Source: Hathewaya massiliensis
GTDB taxonomy: Bacteria > Bacillota > Clostridia > Clostridiales > Clostridiaceae
Length of the DNA: 64,000 bases
Reading direction: 5' to 3'
Assembly: GCF_902143515.1 (NCBI RefSeq)
Contig: NZ_CABFVD010000004.1
Coordinates: 124,001 to 188,000 of the forward strand
Below, in pieces: positions 9,011 through 19,335 of this stretch. Within the stretch, counting starts at the first letter, position 1. Every line of letters begins with the position of its first letter. The position numbers and the translations under genes were made by a program. The notes under the pieces were generated by a model, which made no database searches, was not told the origin of the DNA, and saw nothing but the letters and a program-made list of their open reading frames with translations.

Positions 9011-10243
9011 TTAAATATTTATGATATCCTGTGCTTTAATTAATATATCTTTTGCTTTAAGTTCTTCATTAACTTTAATAGTAAAAATCATCTCTGCAGC
9101 AGGTGCTGCTTCTATATTTTCACCTTTTTCATTTTTCATCTCTTCTATTTTAATTTCTACATTATCTCCTTGGGCCTTTAAAACTTCCACTGTTTCACCT
9201 ACAGTTACTTTATTTTTTTGTTTAACTGTGGCAGCCATTGTTTCCTTATCAAAGGATTGAACAATTCCTATTATATTATAATTTTTTTCATAAGCTGAAC
9301 TATCATAAACTTGCTTGTCTTTTTCTCCAAAATAAAACCCTGTAAAGTATTTCCTATGGCTTGGTTTCATTAAGTAGTCCATCCATCTATCTTTAAATTT
9401 AAATTCTTCTGGTGACTTAAAATATGTATCAATAGCTTCCCTATATGCCTTAGTTACTGAAGCCACATAAAACATGCTTTTCATTCTTCCCTCAATTTTA
9501 AAGGAATCTATGCCTGCTTCAACTAATTCTGGAATATGTTCTATCATACATAAATCCTTAGAATTCATTATATATGTTCCTCTGTCATCTTCTATTATAG
9601 GATAAAGTTCTCCAGGACGCTTTTCCTCCATTAAATAGTATTTATATCTACAAGGTTGAGCACACTGTCCCCTATTAGAATCTCTTCCTACTATATAATT
9701 TGAAAGAAAACATCTTCCAGAATAAGACATACACATAGCACCATGGACAAAAGCCTCTATTTCCATATCCTCTGGTATCTTATCTTTAGTTTCTCTAACT
9801 TCTTCTATAGAAAGTTCCCTTGCAAGAACTATTCTCTTAATTCCTTGATTATACCAAAATTTAGCTGCTTTCCAGTTTACATTGTTTGCTTGGGTACTCA
9901 AATGTATTTCTAAATCAGGTGCTACTTCCCTTGCTGTCATTATAATCCCAGGGTCAGATACAATTATAGCATCTACACCTAAATTATATAATTCTAAAAG
10001 ATATTCTTCAAGGCCTTCTAAATCCTCATTATGGGGAAATACATTTAAAGTAACATATACCCTTTTTCCTCTAGTATGGGCATATTCTATACCTGTTTTT
10101 AATTCTTCTGAATCAAAGTTATTAGCAAATGCCCTTAAATTTAACTTATTCCCTCCAAGGTAAACAGCGTCAGCTCCAAAATCTATGGCAGTCATTAGTT
10201 TTTCTAAATTACCTGCAGGTGCTAGCAACTCAGGTTTTTTCAA
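9011..10243 (-). CDS. trhP: U32 family protein, probable tRNA hydroxylation protein TrhP
   Basis: The 410-aa protein has the U32 signature EAFVHGAMCMSYSGRCFLSN followed by the Cys-bearing NRGQCAQPCRY. The N-terminus (PELLAPAGNLEKL) and C-terminal beta domain are typical. Although called peptidases, bacterial members of this group are known to hydroxylate wobble uridine (ho5U34) of tRNA; B. subtilis has TrhP1/TrhP2. The start is TTG at 10243 with AGGAGG 7 nt upstream. The gene ahead of it encodes a TrmR-like methyltransferase that would methylate the same ho5U, supporting the tRNA role. Confidence 0.88.
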   Translation of the reverse strand: MKKPELLAPAGNLEKLMTAIDFGADAVYLGGNKLNLRAFANNFDSEELKTGIEYAHTRGKRVYVTLNVFPHNEDLEGLEEYLLELYNLGVDAIIVSDPGIIMTAREVAPDLEIHLSTQANNVNWKAAKFWYNQGIKRIVLARELSIEEVRETKDKIPEDMEIEAFVHGAMCMSYSGRCFLSNYIVGRDSNRGQCAQPCRYKYYLMEEKRPGELYPIIEDDRGTYIMNSKDLCMIEHIPELVEAGIDSFKIEGRMKSMFYVASVTKAYREAIDTYFKSPEEFKFKDRWMDYLMKPSHRKYFTGFYFGEKDKQVYDSSAYEKNYNIIGIVQSFDKETMAATVKQKNKVTVGETVEVLKAQGDNVEIKIEEMKNEKGENIEAAPAAEMIFTIKVNEELKAKDILIKAQDIINI

Positions 10244-10245
10244 TT

Positions 10246-10902
10246 TTATTTCCTCCTTACAGTAACAGCTATCCCATCTCCCATGGGCAATACTGATGTT
10301 ATAAATTTATCTCCACTTACTTCTTCTAAATATTTTTTCATTCTCTTTACAATGGTTATTTTTCTTCTAACTAATAATTCTTTAGATGCTACCATACCTC
10401 TAAATAGCACATTATCAGCTATAATTATACCATCTTTATCTAAAAGTTCTAAGCAATAAGGAAGAAAATGATTGTAATGCCCCTTTCCTGCATCCATAAA
10501 TATAATATCATAAGGTTTTGCTTTATTTTCACATAACCTCTCTAGAACCTCTTTACAATCTCCTTGTTCTATATTAATAGAATTAGAATAACCATATTTA
10601 TTAATATTTTCTCTTGCCTTTTCAACCATATTTTCATCTCTTTCAATGGTTGTTATATCTACTGTTTCTGTGCAGGCTCTCTTCATAAGTATAGCAGAAT
10701 ATCCTATAGCTGTTCCAAGCTCTAATATTCTATTAGGTTTCTTAATTTCTATCATAAGCTTTAGAAAATTTGCAGTTTCTTTTTGTACTATGGGAACATT
10801 ATTTTCTCTTCCATACTTCTCAATTTGGAGCAAGACATCATCTTGCTCCTTTATAAGACTTCTTATATAAGTCTCCATGTAATCATACATTATTCCGCTC
10901 AT
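10246..10902 (-). CDS. trmR: SAM-dependent O-methyltransferase, probable TrmR
   Basis: A 218-aa class I methyltransferase of the YrrM/O-methyltransferase 3 family. The SAM-binding motif is RILELGTAIGYSAILM, followed by IERDENM and the metal-site region IIFMDAGKGHY plus IIADNVLFRG. In B. subtilis TrmR (YrrM) converts ho5U34 to mo5U34 in tRNA. The start is ATG 10902, with GGAGGGA upstream; a longer frame would begin with a TTG that lies in the ribosome site. It stops 2 bp before the U32 gene, so the two are co-translated. Confidence 0.85.
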   Translation of the reverse strand: MSGIMYDYMETYIRSLIKEQDDVLLQIEKYGRENNVPIVQKETANFLKLMIEIKKPNRILELGTAIGYSAILMKRACTETVDITTIERDENMVEKARENINKYGYSNSINIEQGDCKEVLERLCENKAKPYDIIFMDAGKGHYNHFLPYCLELLDKDGIIIADNVLFRGMVASKELLVRRKITIVKRMKKYLEEVSGDKFITSVLPMGDGIAVTVRRK

Positions 10903-10933
10903 ACTATTTTCTCCCTCCAATTTAAAAGGGTTA

Positions 10934-12760
10934 TTATTTACTTCTACTAACTAATTTTTTTCTCTGTGTTGTATCTAATATGCTTTTTCTTAATCTTATA
11001 CTCTTTGGTGTAACTTCTACAAGTTCATCAGATGCCACAAATTCTAGGCATTGCTCTAAACTCATAATTCTAGGTGGTACTAATTTTAAGGCATCATCAG
11101 AACCAGATGATCTTGTATTGCTTAAATGCTTTTTCTTACATACATTAACTTCAATATCACCAGGTCTTGAGTTTTCTCCAACAATCATCCCTTCATACAC
11201 ATCTATTGCTGGGTTTATAAATAACATTCCTCTTTCTTGGGCATTAAATAAACCATAAGTAATAGCAGTCCCACCTTCGAAAGCTACTAAAGATCCTCTA
11301 CTTCTTTCAGGAATATCTCCTTTATATGGCTCATAGCTTGTTAAAACATGATTCATTATACCATTTCCTTTGGTATCAGTCATAAACTCGTTTCTAAAGC
11401 CTATTAATCCTCTTGAAGGTATGTCAAAGACTAATCTTACATAACCATTAACTGCTGAAGTCATATTTTTCATTTCAGCTTTTCTAGGTCCAAGTTTTTC
11501 CATAACTACACCCATGAATTCTTCTGGTACGTCTATTGTAAGTTCCTCCATAGGCTCTAATTTCTTACCATTCTCATGCTTATAAATAACACTTGGTTTT
11601 GAAACTTGGAATTCGTACCCTTCTCTTCTCATAGTTTCTATTAATATAGATAAGTGTAATTCTCCTCTTCCACTTACCTTAAAGCAATCTGCAGAATCAG
11701 TTTCTTCAACTTTTAAACTTACGTTAGTTTCAAGTTCTTTCATTAATCTATCTCTTATATGTCTTGAAGTTACATAGTCCCCCTCTTTTCCTGCAAAAGG
11801 AGAGTTATTTACTAAAAAGTTCATACTTAAAGTTGGTTCATCAATTTCTACAAAAGGTAATGCCTCTGGATTATTTATATCTGCTATGGTTTCACCAATA
11901 TTTATATCTGAAATTCCAGATACAGCAACTATATCTCCAAGCATAGCCTCTTCAGTTTCCACTCTATTTAAACCATCATATACATATAGATTAGATATCT
12001 TAACACTCTTTTGAGAGCCATCTTTTCTTAAAAGAGCTACTTGTTGGTTTTTCTTTATTTTTCCTCTTATAATCTTACCTATACCAATTTTACCAACAAA
12101 ACTATTGTAGTCTATACTAGAAATTAAAAGTTGCAAAGGCTGATCTAAATATCCTTCAGGAGATTTAACATTTTTAATTATTGTTTGAAATAAAGGCTCC
12201 ATTCCAGTACCTTCATCTGAAATTTCATGCTTTGCAATACCTGATTTAGCTGAGCAATACACTATAGGAAAATCTAATTGTTCATCATTAGCGCCTAATT
12301 CTACAAATAGATCAAAAACTTCATCTATTACTTCTTCTGGTCTTGCATTTGCTTTATCAATTTTATTTATTACAACGATAGGTTTTAGGTTTAGTTCTAA
12401 TGCTTTCTTAAGAACGAATTTTGTCTGTGGCATAGCTCCTTCAAAAGCATCTACTACAAGAAGTACGCTATCAACCATTTTAAGTACTCGCTCTACTTCT
12501 CCTCCAAAATCAGCATGTCCTGGGGTATCAATAATATTTATTTTCACTCCATTATAAGTTACTGAAGTATTCTTTGATAGAATAGTAATTCCTCTTTCTT
12601 TTTCAAGATCATTAGAGTCCATTACTCTTTCTTCTACCTTTTCATTTTCTCTAAAAACATTGCTTTGTTTTAAAAGTGCATCAACCAAAGTAGTCTTACC
12701 ATGGTCAACGTGGGCTATTATAGCTATGTTTCTTATATCATTTCTTTCAAATATATTCAT
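10934..12760 (-). CDS. typA: Ribosome-associated GTPase TypA/BipA
   Basis: Translation-factor-like GTPase involved in ribosome assembly and stress growth. The 608-aa protein has G1 [10 protein letters not shown] (residues 16-25), G3 [10 protein letters not shown] and G4 NKID. EF-G-like domains III and V and the BipA-specific C-terminal domain ([14 protein letters not shown]) follow. Full length for the family. ATG with GGAGGAG upstream. It sits between the RNase J gene, whose terminator lies in the gap, and trmR, so it probably heads the typA-trmR-trhP-udk transcript. Confidence 0.97.
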   Translation of the reverse strand: MNIFERNDIRNIAIIAHVDHGKTTLVDALLKQSNVFRENEKVEERVMDSNDLEKERGITILSKNTSVTYNGVKINIIDTPGHADFGGEVERVLKMVDSVLLVVDAFEGAMPQTKFVLKKALELNLKPIVVINKIDKANARPEEVIDEVFDLFVELGANDEQLDFPIVYCSAKSGIAKHEISDEGTGMEPLFQTIIKNVKSPEGYLDQPLQLLISSIDYNSFVGKIGIGKIIRGKIKKNQQVALLRKDGSQKSVKISNLYVYDGLNRVETEEAMLGDIVAVSGISDINIGETIADINNPEALPFVEIDEPTLSMNFLVNNSPFAGKEGDYVTSRHIRDRLMKELETNVSLKVEETDSADCFKVSGRGELHLSILIETMRREGYEFQVSKPSVIYKHENGKKLEPMEELTIDVPEEFMGVVMEKLGPRKAEMKNMTSAVNGYVRLVFDIPSRGLIGFRNEFMTDTKGNGIMNHVLTSYEPYKGDIPERSRGSLVAFEGGTAITYGLFNAQERGMLFINPAIDVYEGMIVGENSRPGDIEVNVCKKKHLSNTRSSGSDDALKLVPPRIMSLEQCLEFVASDELVEVTPKSIRLRKSILDTTQRKKLVSRSK

Positions 12761-12806
12761 AAAAACTCCTCCAAGTTATTCATCTGTGTCTTTAAATTTT
12801 TTCCAA

Positions 12807-12838
12807 AGAAAAATTGGATACTATTTTGTATCCAATCT
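12807..12838 (-). terminator. RNase J gene terminator
   Basis: ATTGGATAC pairs with GTATCCAAT across a short loop and is followed by TTTTTC on the minus strand. It lies between the RNase J stop and typA. Confidence 0.88.
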
Positions 12839-12896
12839 TAATTTAAAACCTTATTTTATTCTAATCGCATGTTTATAAAATGTCAAATAAAAGCTA

Positions 12897-14564
12897 CTAA
12901 ACTTCTACAATTATCGGTAAAATCATTGGATTTCTCTTTGTTTTTTCATATAAAAAGTTTCTTAAAACATCTTTTACACTAGATTTAATAGTTGCCCATT
13001 CCTTGATTTTCTTCTCTTCGCATCCTTTTAACACAATTTTAACCTGTTCTTTAGCTTCATCAATTAGATCTTCAGATTCTCTAACATATACAAATCCTCT
13101 TGAAATAATGTCAGGCCCTGCAACTACTTTTCCACTCTCTTTTTCTATAGTAACAACTACAGTTAATATACCATCTTGAGATAAATGTTTTCTATCTCTT
13201 AATACAATATTACCAACATCACCAACACCTAGTCCATCTACAAATACTTGCCCAGATATTACAGAACCATTTTTTCTGATACAATCTCTAGATACTTCTA
13301 TAATATCACCATTATCTCCTAGAAGAACATTTTCTTCTTTTAATCCAAGTTTCATTGCAAGTTCACCATGTTGTTTTAAATGTCTATACTCACCATGTAC
13401 TGGAATAAAAAACTTAGGTTTAACCAAAGTATGCATTAATTTAAGCTCTTCTTGGCAAGCGTGGCCTGAAACGTGAACATCAGCTAAGGCTTCATATATA
13501 ACATCTGCACCTTTTTTAAATAATTGATTTACTACTTTTGAAACCAATTTTTCATTTCCCGGAATTGGTGTTGCAGAAATTATAACCATATCACCTTTTT
13601 GAATATTTAATTTTTTATGTTCTGAAGCGGCCATTCTAGAAAGAGCTGACATAGGTTCTCCCTGACTTCCTGTAGTAATTATAACTATTCTATCATCTTG
13701 GTACTTACCTATCTCATCTATACTAATTAAAGTATCTTCTGTTTCTGTCAAATATCCAAGTTCTATAGCTACAGAAACTATATTTTCCATGCTCCTTCCT
13801 GATACAGCAACTTTTCTTTGGTACTTTTGAGCAGCTGAAAAAACTTGTTGAATTCTGTGAACATTTGAGGCAAAGGTTGCAACAATTATTCTCCCTTTAG
13901 CTTTCATAAATATGTTTTCAAAAGCTTCTCCCACTGTCCTTTCAGACATAGTATATCCAGGTCTTTCAACATTTGTGCTATCAGCTAACATTACAAGCAC
14001 GCCTTTTTTTCCGATTTCTGCAAATCTAGCAAGATCTGCTACAGAACCATCAATAGGAGTAAAATCAATTTTAAAATCTCCTGTATGAAGTACTATTCCT
14101 ATAGGTGTGTGTATAGCTATAGCCGCTGAATCTGCTATACTATGACTAGTCTTAATAAATTCCACTGCAATATTATCAAGCTTAACCACATCCTTCGGGT
14201 TAACTCTTCTCAAAACTGTAGAACTTAATAATCCGTGCTCTTTTAACTTTGATTCTACCATTCCTAAAGTTAATTTTGTTCCAAACACTGGAACATTTAT
14301 CTGTTTTAATACGTATGGTAATGCTCCTATATGGTCTTCGTGACCATGTGTTAGGAAAATTCCTTTTACCTTATCTCTATTTTTAATTAGATAAGTTACA
14401 TCAGGTATTACTACGTCTATACCTAACATTTCATCATCAGGAAACTTTAACCCACAATCTATAACTACAATTTCATTTTTAAATTCAAATGCAGTTAAGT
14501 TTTTTCCGATTTCATTTAGTCCCCCAAGAGGTATAATTCTAATTTTGTCCTTTTCTTTTCGCAA
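12897..14564 (-). CDS. rnj: Ribonuclease J
   Basis: Beta-CASP metallo-beta-lactamase RNase with 5'-3' exo- and endonuclease activity, central to Firmicute mRNA turnover. The 555-aa protein has the zinc motif THGHEDHIGALPY (about residues 71-83). The SHSIADSAAIAI and HTGDFKIDFTP segments, PGYTMSERTVGEAF and the C-terminal GHACQEELKLM and PVHGEYRHL motifs follow. The start is TTG at 14564 with AAAGGAGGG upstream. Only one RNase J gene is visible here, so rnjA versus rnjB cannot be assigned. Confidence 0.95.
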   Translation of the reverse strand: MRKEKDKIRIIPLGGLNEIGKNLTAFEFKNEIVVIDCGLKFPDDEMLGIDVVIPDVTYLIKNRDKVKGIFLTHGHEDHIGALPYVLKQINVPVFGTKLTLGMVESKLKEHGLLSSTVLRRVNPKDVVKLDNIAVEFIKTSHSIADSAAIAIHTPIGIVLHTGDFKIDFTPIDGSVADLARFAEIGKKGVLVMLADSTNVERPGYTMSERTVGEAFENIFMKAKGRIIVATFASNVHRIQQVFSAAQKYQRKVAVSGRSMENIVSVAIELGYLTETEDTLISIDEIGKYQDDRIVIITTGSQGEPMSALSRMAASEHKKLNIQKGDMVIISATPIPGNEKLVSKVVNQLFKKGADVIYEALADVHVSGHACQEELKLMHTLVKPKFFIPVHGEYRHLKQHGELAMKLGLKEENVLLGDNGDIIEVSRDCIRKNGSVISGQVFVDGLGVGDVGNIVLRDRKHLSQDGILTVVVTIEKESGKVVAGPDIISRGFVYVRESEDLIDEAKEQVKIVLKGCEEKKIKEWATIKSSVKDVLRNFLYEKTKRNPMILPIIVEV

Positions 14565-14629
14565 AGTTCTACCCTCCTTTATTAAGTTTTTGCGTAAATT
14601 AATTTATATATAAATAAAAGGTGTACCCT

Positions 14630-15097
14630 TTATTCATTTTCTTCTTTATAATCCTTACATTCACTACAAATCCCATAGAATTTTACACTGTGATTAAGGA
14701 CTTTAAATTTATAATTTTTCTCTATATTATCTTCTAACTCCCCTAATAAATCCCCTTCAACTTCAATAACCTTACCACAAGCATTACAGATCAAATGATG
14801 GTGATGGTGCTCTTCATCTTCATTTATAAGCTCATAACGACTACATCCATCATCAAAATCTAGTTTACAAATAAAGCCAACTTCTTCTAATAATTGAACT
14901 GTTCTATATACAGTAGCAAGCCCTATTTCTGGGCAATCTTTTTTTACTTCTTCATATAATTCTTCTACAGTTAAATGTTTTCCATCATTTTCTATGATTG
15001 AATTTAGAATTGCTCTTCTTTGTGGTGTTAATTTATATCCTTTTTCTTTTAAAACATCTTTTAATTCTAATAATTTATCAGGAGATAATTTAGACAT
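14630..15097 (-). CDS. fur: Fur-family metalloregulator
   Basis: DNA-binding metal sensor of 155 aa. The winged helix covers residues 15-85 (GYKLTPQRRAILN, GLATVYRTVQLLEE). The metal and dimerisation domain has EEHHHHHLICNACG and a second pair CSEC near the C-terminus, giving the two CxxC motifs of a structural zinc site. The sequence fits Fur best, but PerR or Zur cannot be excluded without ligand analysis. A His run (HHHHH) sits in the regulatory-site region. Weak inverted repeats lie between it and the RNase J gene. Confidence 0.88.
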   Translation of the reverse strand: MSKLSPDKLLELKDVLKEKGYKLTPQRRAILNSIIENDGKHLTVEELYEEVKKDCPEIGLATVYRTVQLLEEVGFICKLDFDDGCSRYELINEDEEHHHHHLICNACGKVIEVEGDLLGELEDNIEKNYKFKVLNHSVKFYGICSECKDYKEENE

Positions 15098-15271
15098 ATT
15101 TCATTCCCTCATTTCTTTTAAACTACATATATTATATATGAAATTTATTACTTTTATTATATATGAATTTATTGCTTTAGTTTTAAATATATATTCATTT
15201 TAATATAATAAATAATAATTGTCAATTGATAATATTCATCTAGTTTCTATTTTGCACTATGAAATAGGGGT

Positions 15272-15526
15272 TTATTCTTCCTCAATAATTTCTTCATAAG
15301 CTCTTTCTACAAGTTGTAATTCCTCTTCATCTTCTACAGGCTTAAAAATACATTGTCCTTCTTCTCCCTCTTCCATTTTAAGTGCTATGGCTTCATCTGA
15401 ATCATCTTCTAAGGGCGTTACAATTATATACTTATCATCCTTTACTAAAACTTTTTCTACTACTTCAAACTCCACCTCTTTATTATTTTCATCCATTAAG
15501 ACTATAGTTTCTAATTTTTTCTCCAA
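15272..15526 (-). CDS. DUF1292 family protein (YrzB-like)
   Basis: Small acidic protein (84 aa) of the YrzB/DUF1292 family, with the typical ETIVLMDENNKEVEFEV start and a very acidic C-terminus (EDEEELQLVERAYEEIIEEE). Function unknown. The start is probably TTG at 15526, with AGGAG 8 nt upstream; the frame is open to a GTG at 15535 that overlaps the ribosome site. The order ireB-ruvX-DUF1292 is the standard Firmicute yrzL-yrrK-yrzB cluster following alaS. Confidence 0.9.
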   Translation of the reverse strand: MEKKLETIVLMDENNKEVEFEVVEKVLVKDDKYIIVTPLEDDSDEAIALKMEEGEEGQCIFKPVEDEEELQLVERAYEEIIEEE

Positions 15527-15578
15527 CCTAAACACTCCTATACTTTTATTTTATATATTTTTATAAAGTTTATTCAAG

Positions 15579-15992
15579 TTATTTTTGTTTACTATCTAAA
15601 TATCCCTGCAATATATATGTAGATGCTATTTTATCAACTATTTTTTTCCTTTTTTTCCTTGATAAATCTGCTTCTAACATAGCTCTATTAGCGGCAACAG
15701 TAGTTAATCTTTCATCCCAATAAATTACTTCTAAATTTAGATTTTCTCTTATTTTTTCAGCAAACTCTCTTACCTTATCTCCTTGTGGTCCTATGGTTCC
15801 ATTCATATTTTTGGGAAGTCCAGACACAATCTTCTCCACTGAATATTCCTTACAAATCTTTTTTAATTCTTCTAAATCATATTCTTCATTTCTTCTTCTA
15901 ATAGTAGTTATTCCTTGTGCTGTAAAGCCAAGGGGATCACTAATAGAAACACCTATAGTTCTATCTCCTATATCTAACCCAAGAATTCTCAT
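15579..15992 (-). CDS. ruvX: RuvX/YqgF family nuclease
   Basis: RNase H-fold protein (137 aa) implicated in Holliday-junction resolution or pre-16S rRNA processing. It begins [22 protein letters not shown], which carries the first catalytic Asp, and contains [18 protein letters not shown] and a late acidic region ([13 protein letters not shown]). The start is ATG 15992 with AAAGGAG upstream; the open frame to 16040 lacks a ribosome site. Lies between ireB and the DUF1292 gene. Confidence 0.95.
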   Translation of the reverse strand: MRILGLDIGDRTIGVSISDPLGFTAQGITTIRRRNEEYDLEELKKICKEYSVEKIVSGLPKNMNGTIGPQGDKVREFAEKIRENLNLEVIYWDERLTTVAANRAMLEADLSRKKRKKIVDKIASTYILQGYLDSKQK

Positions 15993-16086
15993 ATTTAAAA
16001 CTCCTTTAAATCTTAGTCTATATAATCGTATTATTTGCACATATATCTATAATACTCTATATTATTTTATAATAAATTTTAAAATA

Positions 16087-16120
16087 AGGCTTTGTTAGAT
16101 CTTTTCATCTAACACAGCCT
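16087..16120 (-). terminator. Second hairpin downstream of ireB
   Basis: AGGCTGTGTTAGAT pairs imperfectly with ATCTAACAAAGCCT and is followed by TTATTTT on the minus strand. Its sequence resembles hairpins at 36045-36080 and 60591-60626. Confidence 0.6.
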
Positions 16121-16124
16121 AAAA

Positions 16125-16145
16125 TAAAAATGCCCAAAAGGGCAT
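16125..16145 (-). terminator. ireB intrinsic terminator
   Basis: ATGCCC, TTTT loop, GGGCAT, then TTTTTATTTT on the minus strand, right after the ireB stop. Confidence 0.9.
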
Positions 16146-16150
16146 CTTTA

Positions 16151-16402
16151 TTATTTAACATCTAAATAATGTTTTAATACTTCTTCTAGTATTTCATCTC
16201 TTTCTATCTTATTGATTAAAGATCTAGCCCCATTATAATTAGTTATATAGCTAGGATCCCCGGATATAAAGTAACCAACTAGTTGGTTTATAGGATTATA
16301 CCCCTTTTCTTGTAAAGAGTTAAATACTTCTGTTAGTATTTCTTTTGTTATTGCACTTTTATCCCTAATAGTATTAAACTGTAAAGTTCTATCATCTACC
16401 AT
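16151..16402 (-). CDS. ireB: IreB family regulatory phosphoprotein (YrzL/DUF965)
   Basis: Small 83-aa protein matching the DUF965/IreB family. It has [20 protein letters not shown] and the central [20 protein letters not shown]. In Enterococcus, IreB is phosphorylated by the Ser/Thr kinase IreK and affects cephalosporin tolerance; whether that applies here is inference. ATG with GAGGTGA upstream. It directly follows alaS, as in most Firmicutes. Confidence 0.92.
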   Translation of the reverse strand: MVDDRTLQFNTIRDKSAITKEILTEVFNSLQEKGYNPINQLVGYFISGDPSYITNYNGARSLINKIERDEILEEVLKHYLDVK

Positions 16403-16491
16403 CTAGATCACCTCAATTCATCTTTTAACGATAGATTAATACATATATTCTATCACATATTGGAAAAATTTAAAATTAAATTATTTAAAAC

Positions 16492-19131
16492 TTATTTTAA
16501 AAACTTTTCTAAGATGGTTGGAACTAAAGAAATAGCTTCCTCTAACTTTTCAGGAATCTTCCCTCCAGCTTGTGCCATATCAGGTCTGCCACCACCACCG
16601 CCAACTGTTATAGCTGCAACTTCCTTTACAATTTTTCCACAGTGTACTCCAGAAGATATTACATCTTTAGTTGCCATAGCAGTGAAATTTACTTTTCCTT
16701 CATCTTCACTTCCTAAGATGACTAGCCCTGATCCTAATTTATTTCTTAATCTATCTACTAATTCTCTTAAAGTGTCTCCATCCATATTCTTAACTGTACT
16801 ATAGATTATTTTAATTCCTTTTACTTCTTTTATATCTTTAAAGAAATCATCTTCCATAGACTTTGACATTTCATTTTTAATATTTTGAAGTTCCTTTTCC
16901 ATTTCCTTTATTTCATAAGCTTGATTTTCGATCTTATTTAATAAATCTTTTTCTGAGCACTTCATTAAAGTACAAGCTGCTTTAAGAAGCTCTTCTTTTT
17001 CTATCATGTAGTCTATAAGAGCTTTTCCTGTTAAAGCCTCAATCCTTCTTACTCCAGCTGCAACTCCTGACTCGGAAAGAATTCTAATTCCACCTATTTC
17101 AAAAGAATTTTTAACATGAGTTCCACCACATAGTTCGCTACTAAAATCACCAACAGATACAACCCTAACTTCATTTGCATATTTATCATCAAATAAAGCT
17201 ACTGCTCCGCTTTTCTTCGCCTCTTCAATAGACATTATATCTGTTTTTACTATATCCCCATTCATTATTTCTTTATTTACAAGCTCTTCAATCTTTTTAA
17301 TTTCTTCTTCTGTTAAAGCTTGGAAGTGAGTAAAGTCAAATCTTAATCTCTCTCCATTTACGTAGGAGCCAGATTGATGAACATGCTCTCCTAATACCTT
17401 TCTTAAAGCTGAATGAAGTAAGTGTGTAGCTGTATGATTTTTGCATACATTTTTTCTTCTTTCAATATCTACTGAAAGTTCAACCTTGTCACCAATATTT
17501 AATCTTCCCTCTTCCAATTTTATAAAGTGCATTATTTTACCTGATATGTTCTTTTGACAATCGAGAACCTTAGCCTTAAATCCTTCTCCTACAATAATAC
17601 CTGTATCTCCTATTTGGCCACCCATTTCAGCATAAAAAGGAGTTTTTGAAGTTAATATTATAGCCTCTTCACCTTGAGATACACTATTTTCAAAATTATT
17701 GTTCTTTATAATAAAAGTTACCTCAGAATTTAATGTGGTATCGCTATACCCCTTAAATTCTGTTTCTATTTCTTTAGGAATATTATCTACTATGGTAAGT
17801 TCTTTTCCCATATAATTAGATTCACTTCTAGAAGCTCTTGCTATATTCCTCTGTTCTTCCATTTTGATTTCAAAAGCTTTATTATCTAGGTTAAGCTTAT
17901 TTTCTTCTAATATTTCTTCTGTAAGTTCAATTGGAAATCCATAAGTATCATAAAGTTTAAATGCTTTATCTCCACTTAAAGTAGTTTCATTATTTTCTTT
18001 TAACTCTTCTATATATGTCTTTAAAATATCCATTCCAGAATCAATAGTTTCAGAAAATCTTTCTTCTTCTAACTTTATTATCTTTTTAATATAATCTTTC
18101 TTTTCTTCTAATTCTGGGTATGCATTTTTTGAGTTTTCTATAACTACATCACATAAACCATTTAAAAATACTCCTTCTAGTCCTAGTAATCTTCCATGAC
18201 GAGAAGCTCTTCTAAGTAAACGTCTTAACACATATCCTCTTCCTTCATTTGAAGGAAGTATGTTATCACTTATCATAAATGTAACACTTCTTATATGGTC
18301 AGTTATAATTCTTAAAGAAGTATCTGTTTGTTTATCTTTACCATATTCTGTACCTGATATTTTAGAAACTTCCTTTAAAATATTCTCAATAGTATCTATT
18401 TCAAAAATAGTATTTACTCCTTGCATTATAGTAGCTATTCTTTCTAGGCCCATTCCTGTATCTATGTTAGGATTTTTAAGTTCAGTATATTCTCCACTTT
18501 CTTCTTTGTTAAATTGAGTAAATACTAAATTCCAAAACTCCACAACTTCATCTCTATCACTAGCTTCAATAAATTCTTCAGAAGATGTTATAAGTTTTTC
18601 CCCTCTGTCAAAGTGAATTTCTGATGAAGGTCCGCAAGGTCCAGTTCCATGTTCCCAAAAATTATCTGCCTTTCCTAACCTAAATATTCTACTAGGTTCT
18701 ATATCTGTTTTTTTTGTCCAAATATCATAAGCCTCATTATCATCTAAATATATGGTAACATAAAGCTTATCCTTTGGTATTTCCAAAGTCTTTGTTATAA
18801 ACTCCCAAGACCATGGTATTATCTCTTCTTTAAAATAATCTCCAAAAGAAAAGTTTCCTAACATTTCAAAGAAAGTAGCATGTCTTGATGTTTTACCTAC
18901 ATTCTCTATATCTCCAGTTCTTATACACTTTTGACAAGTAGTTATTCTTTTGCTAGGTGGTGTTTGAAGTCCTGTAAAGTATGCCTTCATAGGAGTCATA
19001 CCAGCATTTATAAGTAATAAACTTTTATCATTTTCAGGTACCAAAGAAAAACTTGGTAATCTTAAATGAGATTTACTTTCAAAAAACTTGAGATAGGATT
19101 CTCTTAATTCATTTAATCCCATTTTTTTCAT
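16492..19131 (-). CDS. alaS: Alanyl-tRNA synthetase
   Basis: Charges tRNA-Ala. The full-length 879-aa enzyme has the class II aminoacylation domain ([12 protein letters not shown], motif 2 [19 protein letters not shown] and [14 protein letters not shown]). The editing domain has the zinc motif [12 protein letters not shown] and the SELCGGTHV box, and the C-terminal C-Ala domain ends with [13 protein letters not shown]. The start is ATG 19131 with GGAGGAG 6 nt upstream; an upstream TTG at 19146 is part of the ribosome site. A perfect promoter and a terminator-like hairpin lie in the leader. Confidence 0.97.
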   Translation of the reverse strand: MKKMGLNELRESYLKFFESKSHLRLPSFSLVPENDKSLLLINAGMTPMKAYFTGLQTPPSKRITTCQKCIRTGDIENVGKTSRHATFFEMLGNFSFGDYFKEEIIPWSWEFITKTLEIPKDKLYVTIYLDDNEAYDIWTKKTDIEPSRIFRLGKADNFWEHGTGPCGPSSEIHFDRGEKLITSSEEFIEASDRDEVVEFWNLVFTQFNKEESGEYTELKNPNIDTGMGLERIATIMQGVNTIFEIDTIENILKEVSKISGTEYGKDKQTDTSLRIITDHIRSVTFMISDNILPSNEGRGYVLRRLLRRASRHGRLLGLEGVFLNGLCDVVIENSKNAYPELEEKKDYIKKIIKLEEERFSETIDSGMDILKTYIEELKENNETTLSGDKAFKLYDTYGFPIELTEEILEENKLNLDNKAFEIKMEEQRNIARASRSESNYMGKELTIVDNIPKEIETEFKGYSDTTLNSEVTFIIKNNNFENSVSQGEEAIILTSKTPFYAEMGGQIGDTGIIVGEGFKAKVLDCQKNISGKIMHFIKLEEGRLNIGDKVELSVDIERRKNVCKNHTATHLLHSALRKVLGEHVHQSGSYVNGERLRFDFTHFQALTEEEIKKIEELVNKEIMNGDIVKTDIMSIEEAKKSGAVALFDDKYANEVRVVSVGDFSSELCGGTHVKNSFEIGGIRILSESGVAAGVRRIEALTGKALIDYMIEKEELLKAACTLMKCSEKDLLNKIENQAYEIKEMEKELQNIKNEMSKSMEDDFFKDIKEVKGIKIIYSTVKNMDGDTLRELVDRLRNKLGSGLVILGSEDEGKVNFTAMATKDVISSGVHCGKIVKEVAAITVGGGGGRPDMAQAGGKIPEKLEEAISLVPTILEKFLK

Positions 19132-19170
19132 TATAATCTCCTCCAACCTGGATTTTATTCATTAATAAAC

Positions 19171-19204
19171 AAAAAACTTTCACTTCTTTTAAAGAAACAA
19201 AAGC
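19171..19204 (-). promoter_or_regulatory. Candidate transcription attenuator in alaS leader
   Basis: On the minus strand CTTTTGTTTCTTT pairs with AAAAGAAGTGAAAG (several G-U pairs) and is followed by TTTTTTG, about 40 nt before the ATG. It lies between the alaS promoter and the gene, so if used it must be conditional. Upstream, TTAAAGT pairs with ACTTTAA, and an AAAGC could pair with the GCTTT at the base of the terminator. No T-box consensus (AGGGTGGNACCGCG) is present. Confidence 0.6.
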
Positions 19205-19260
19205 TTTGCATTAAAGTACTATTTAACTTTAAGGCTTTATATAGCATACTGTTTATTTTG

Positions 19261-19289
19261 ATTATAAAAAAAATCATAACTTATGTCAA
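19261..19289 (-). promoter_or_regulatory. alaS promoter (consensus sigma-A)
   Basis: Minus-strand TTGACA (19284-19289) and TATAAT (19261-19266) are separated by exactly 17 bp. Both hexamers match consensus perfectly. Transcription should start near 19254, giving a ~120-nt leader. Confidence 0.9.
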
Positions 19290-19335
19290 TATTTCTATAT
19301 AGTATTACACATATATTGTATTTTATAGCATTTTT

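Noticed and set aside
10246-10920. Longer start (TTG 10920) for the methyltransferase
   Set aside because: That codon is part of the GGAGGG ribosome site; ATG 10902 has correct spacing.
19132-19254. T-box riboswitch in the alaS leader
   Set aside because: No AGGGTGGNACCGCG core or specifier-loop features could be found; only the terminator remains.
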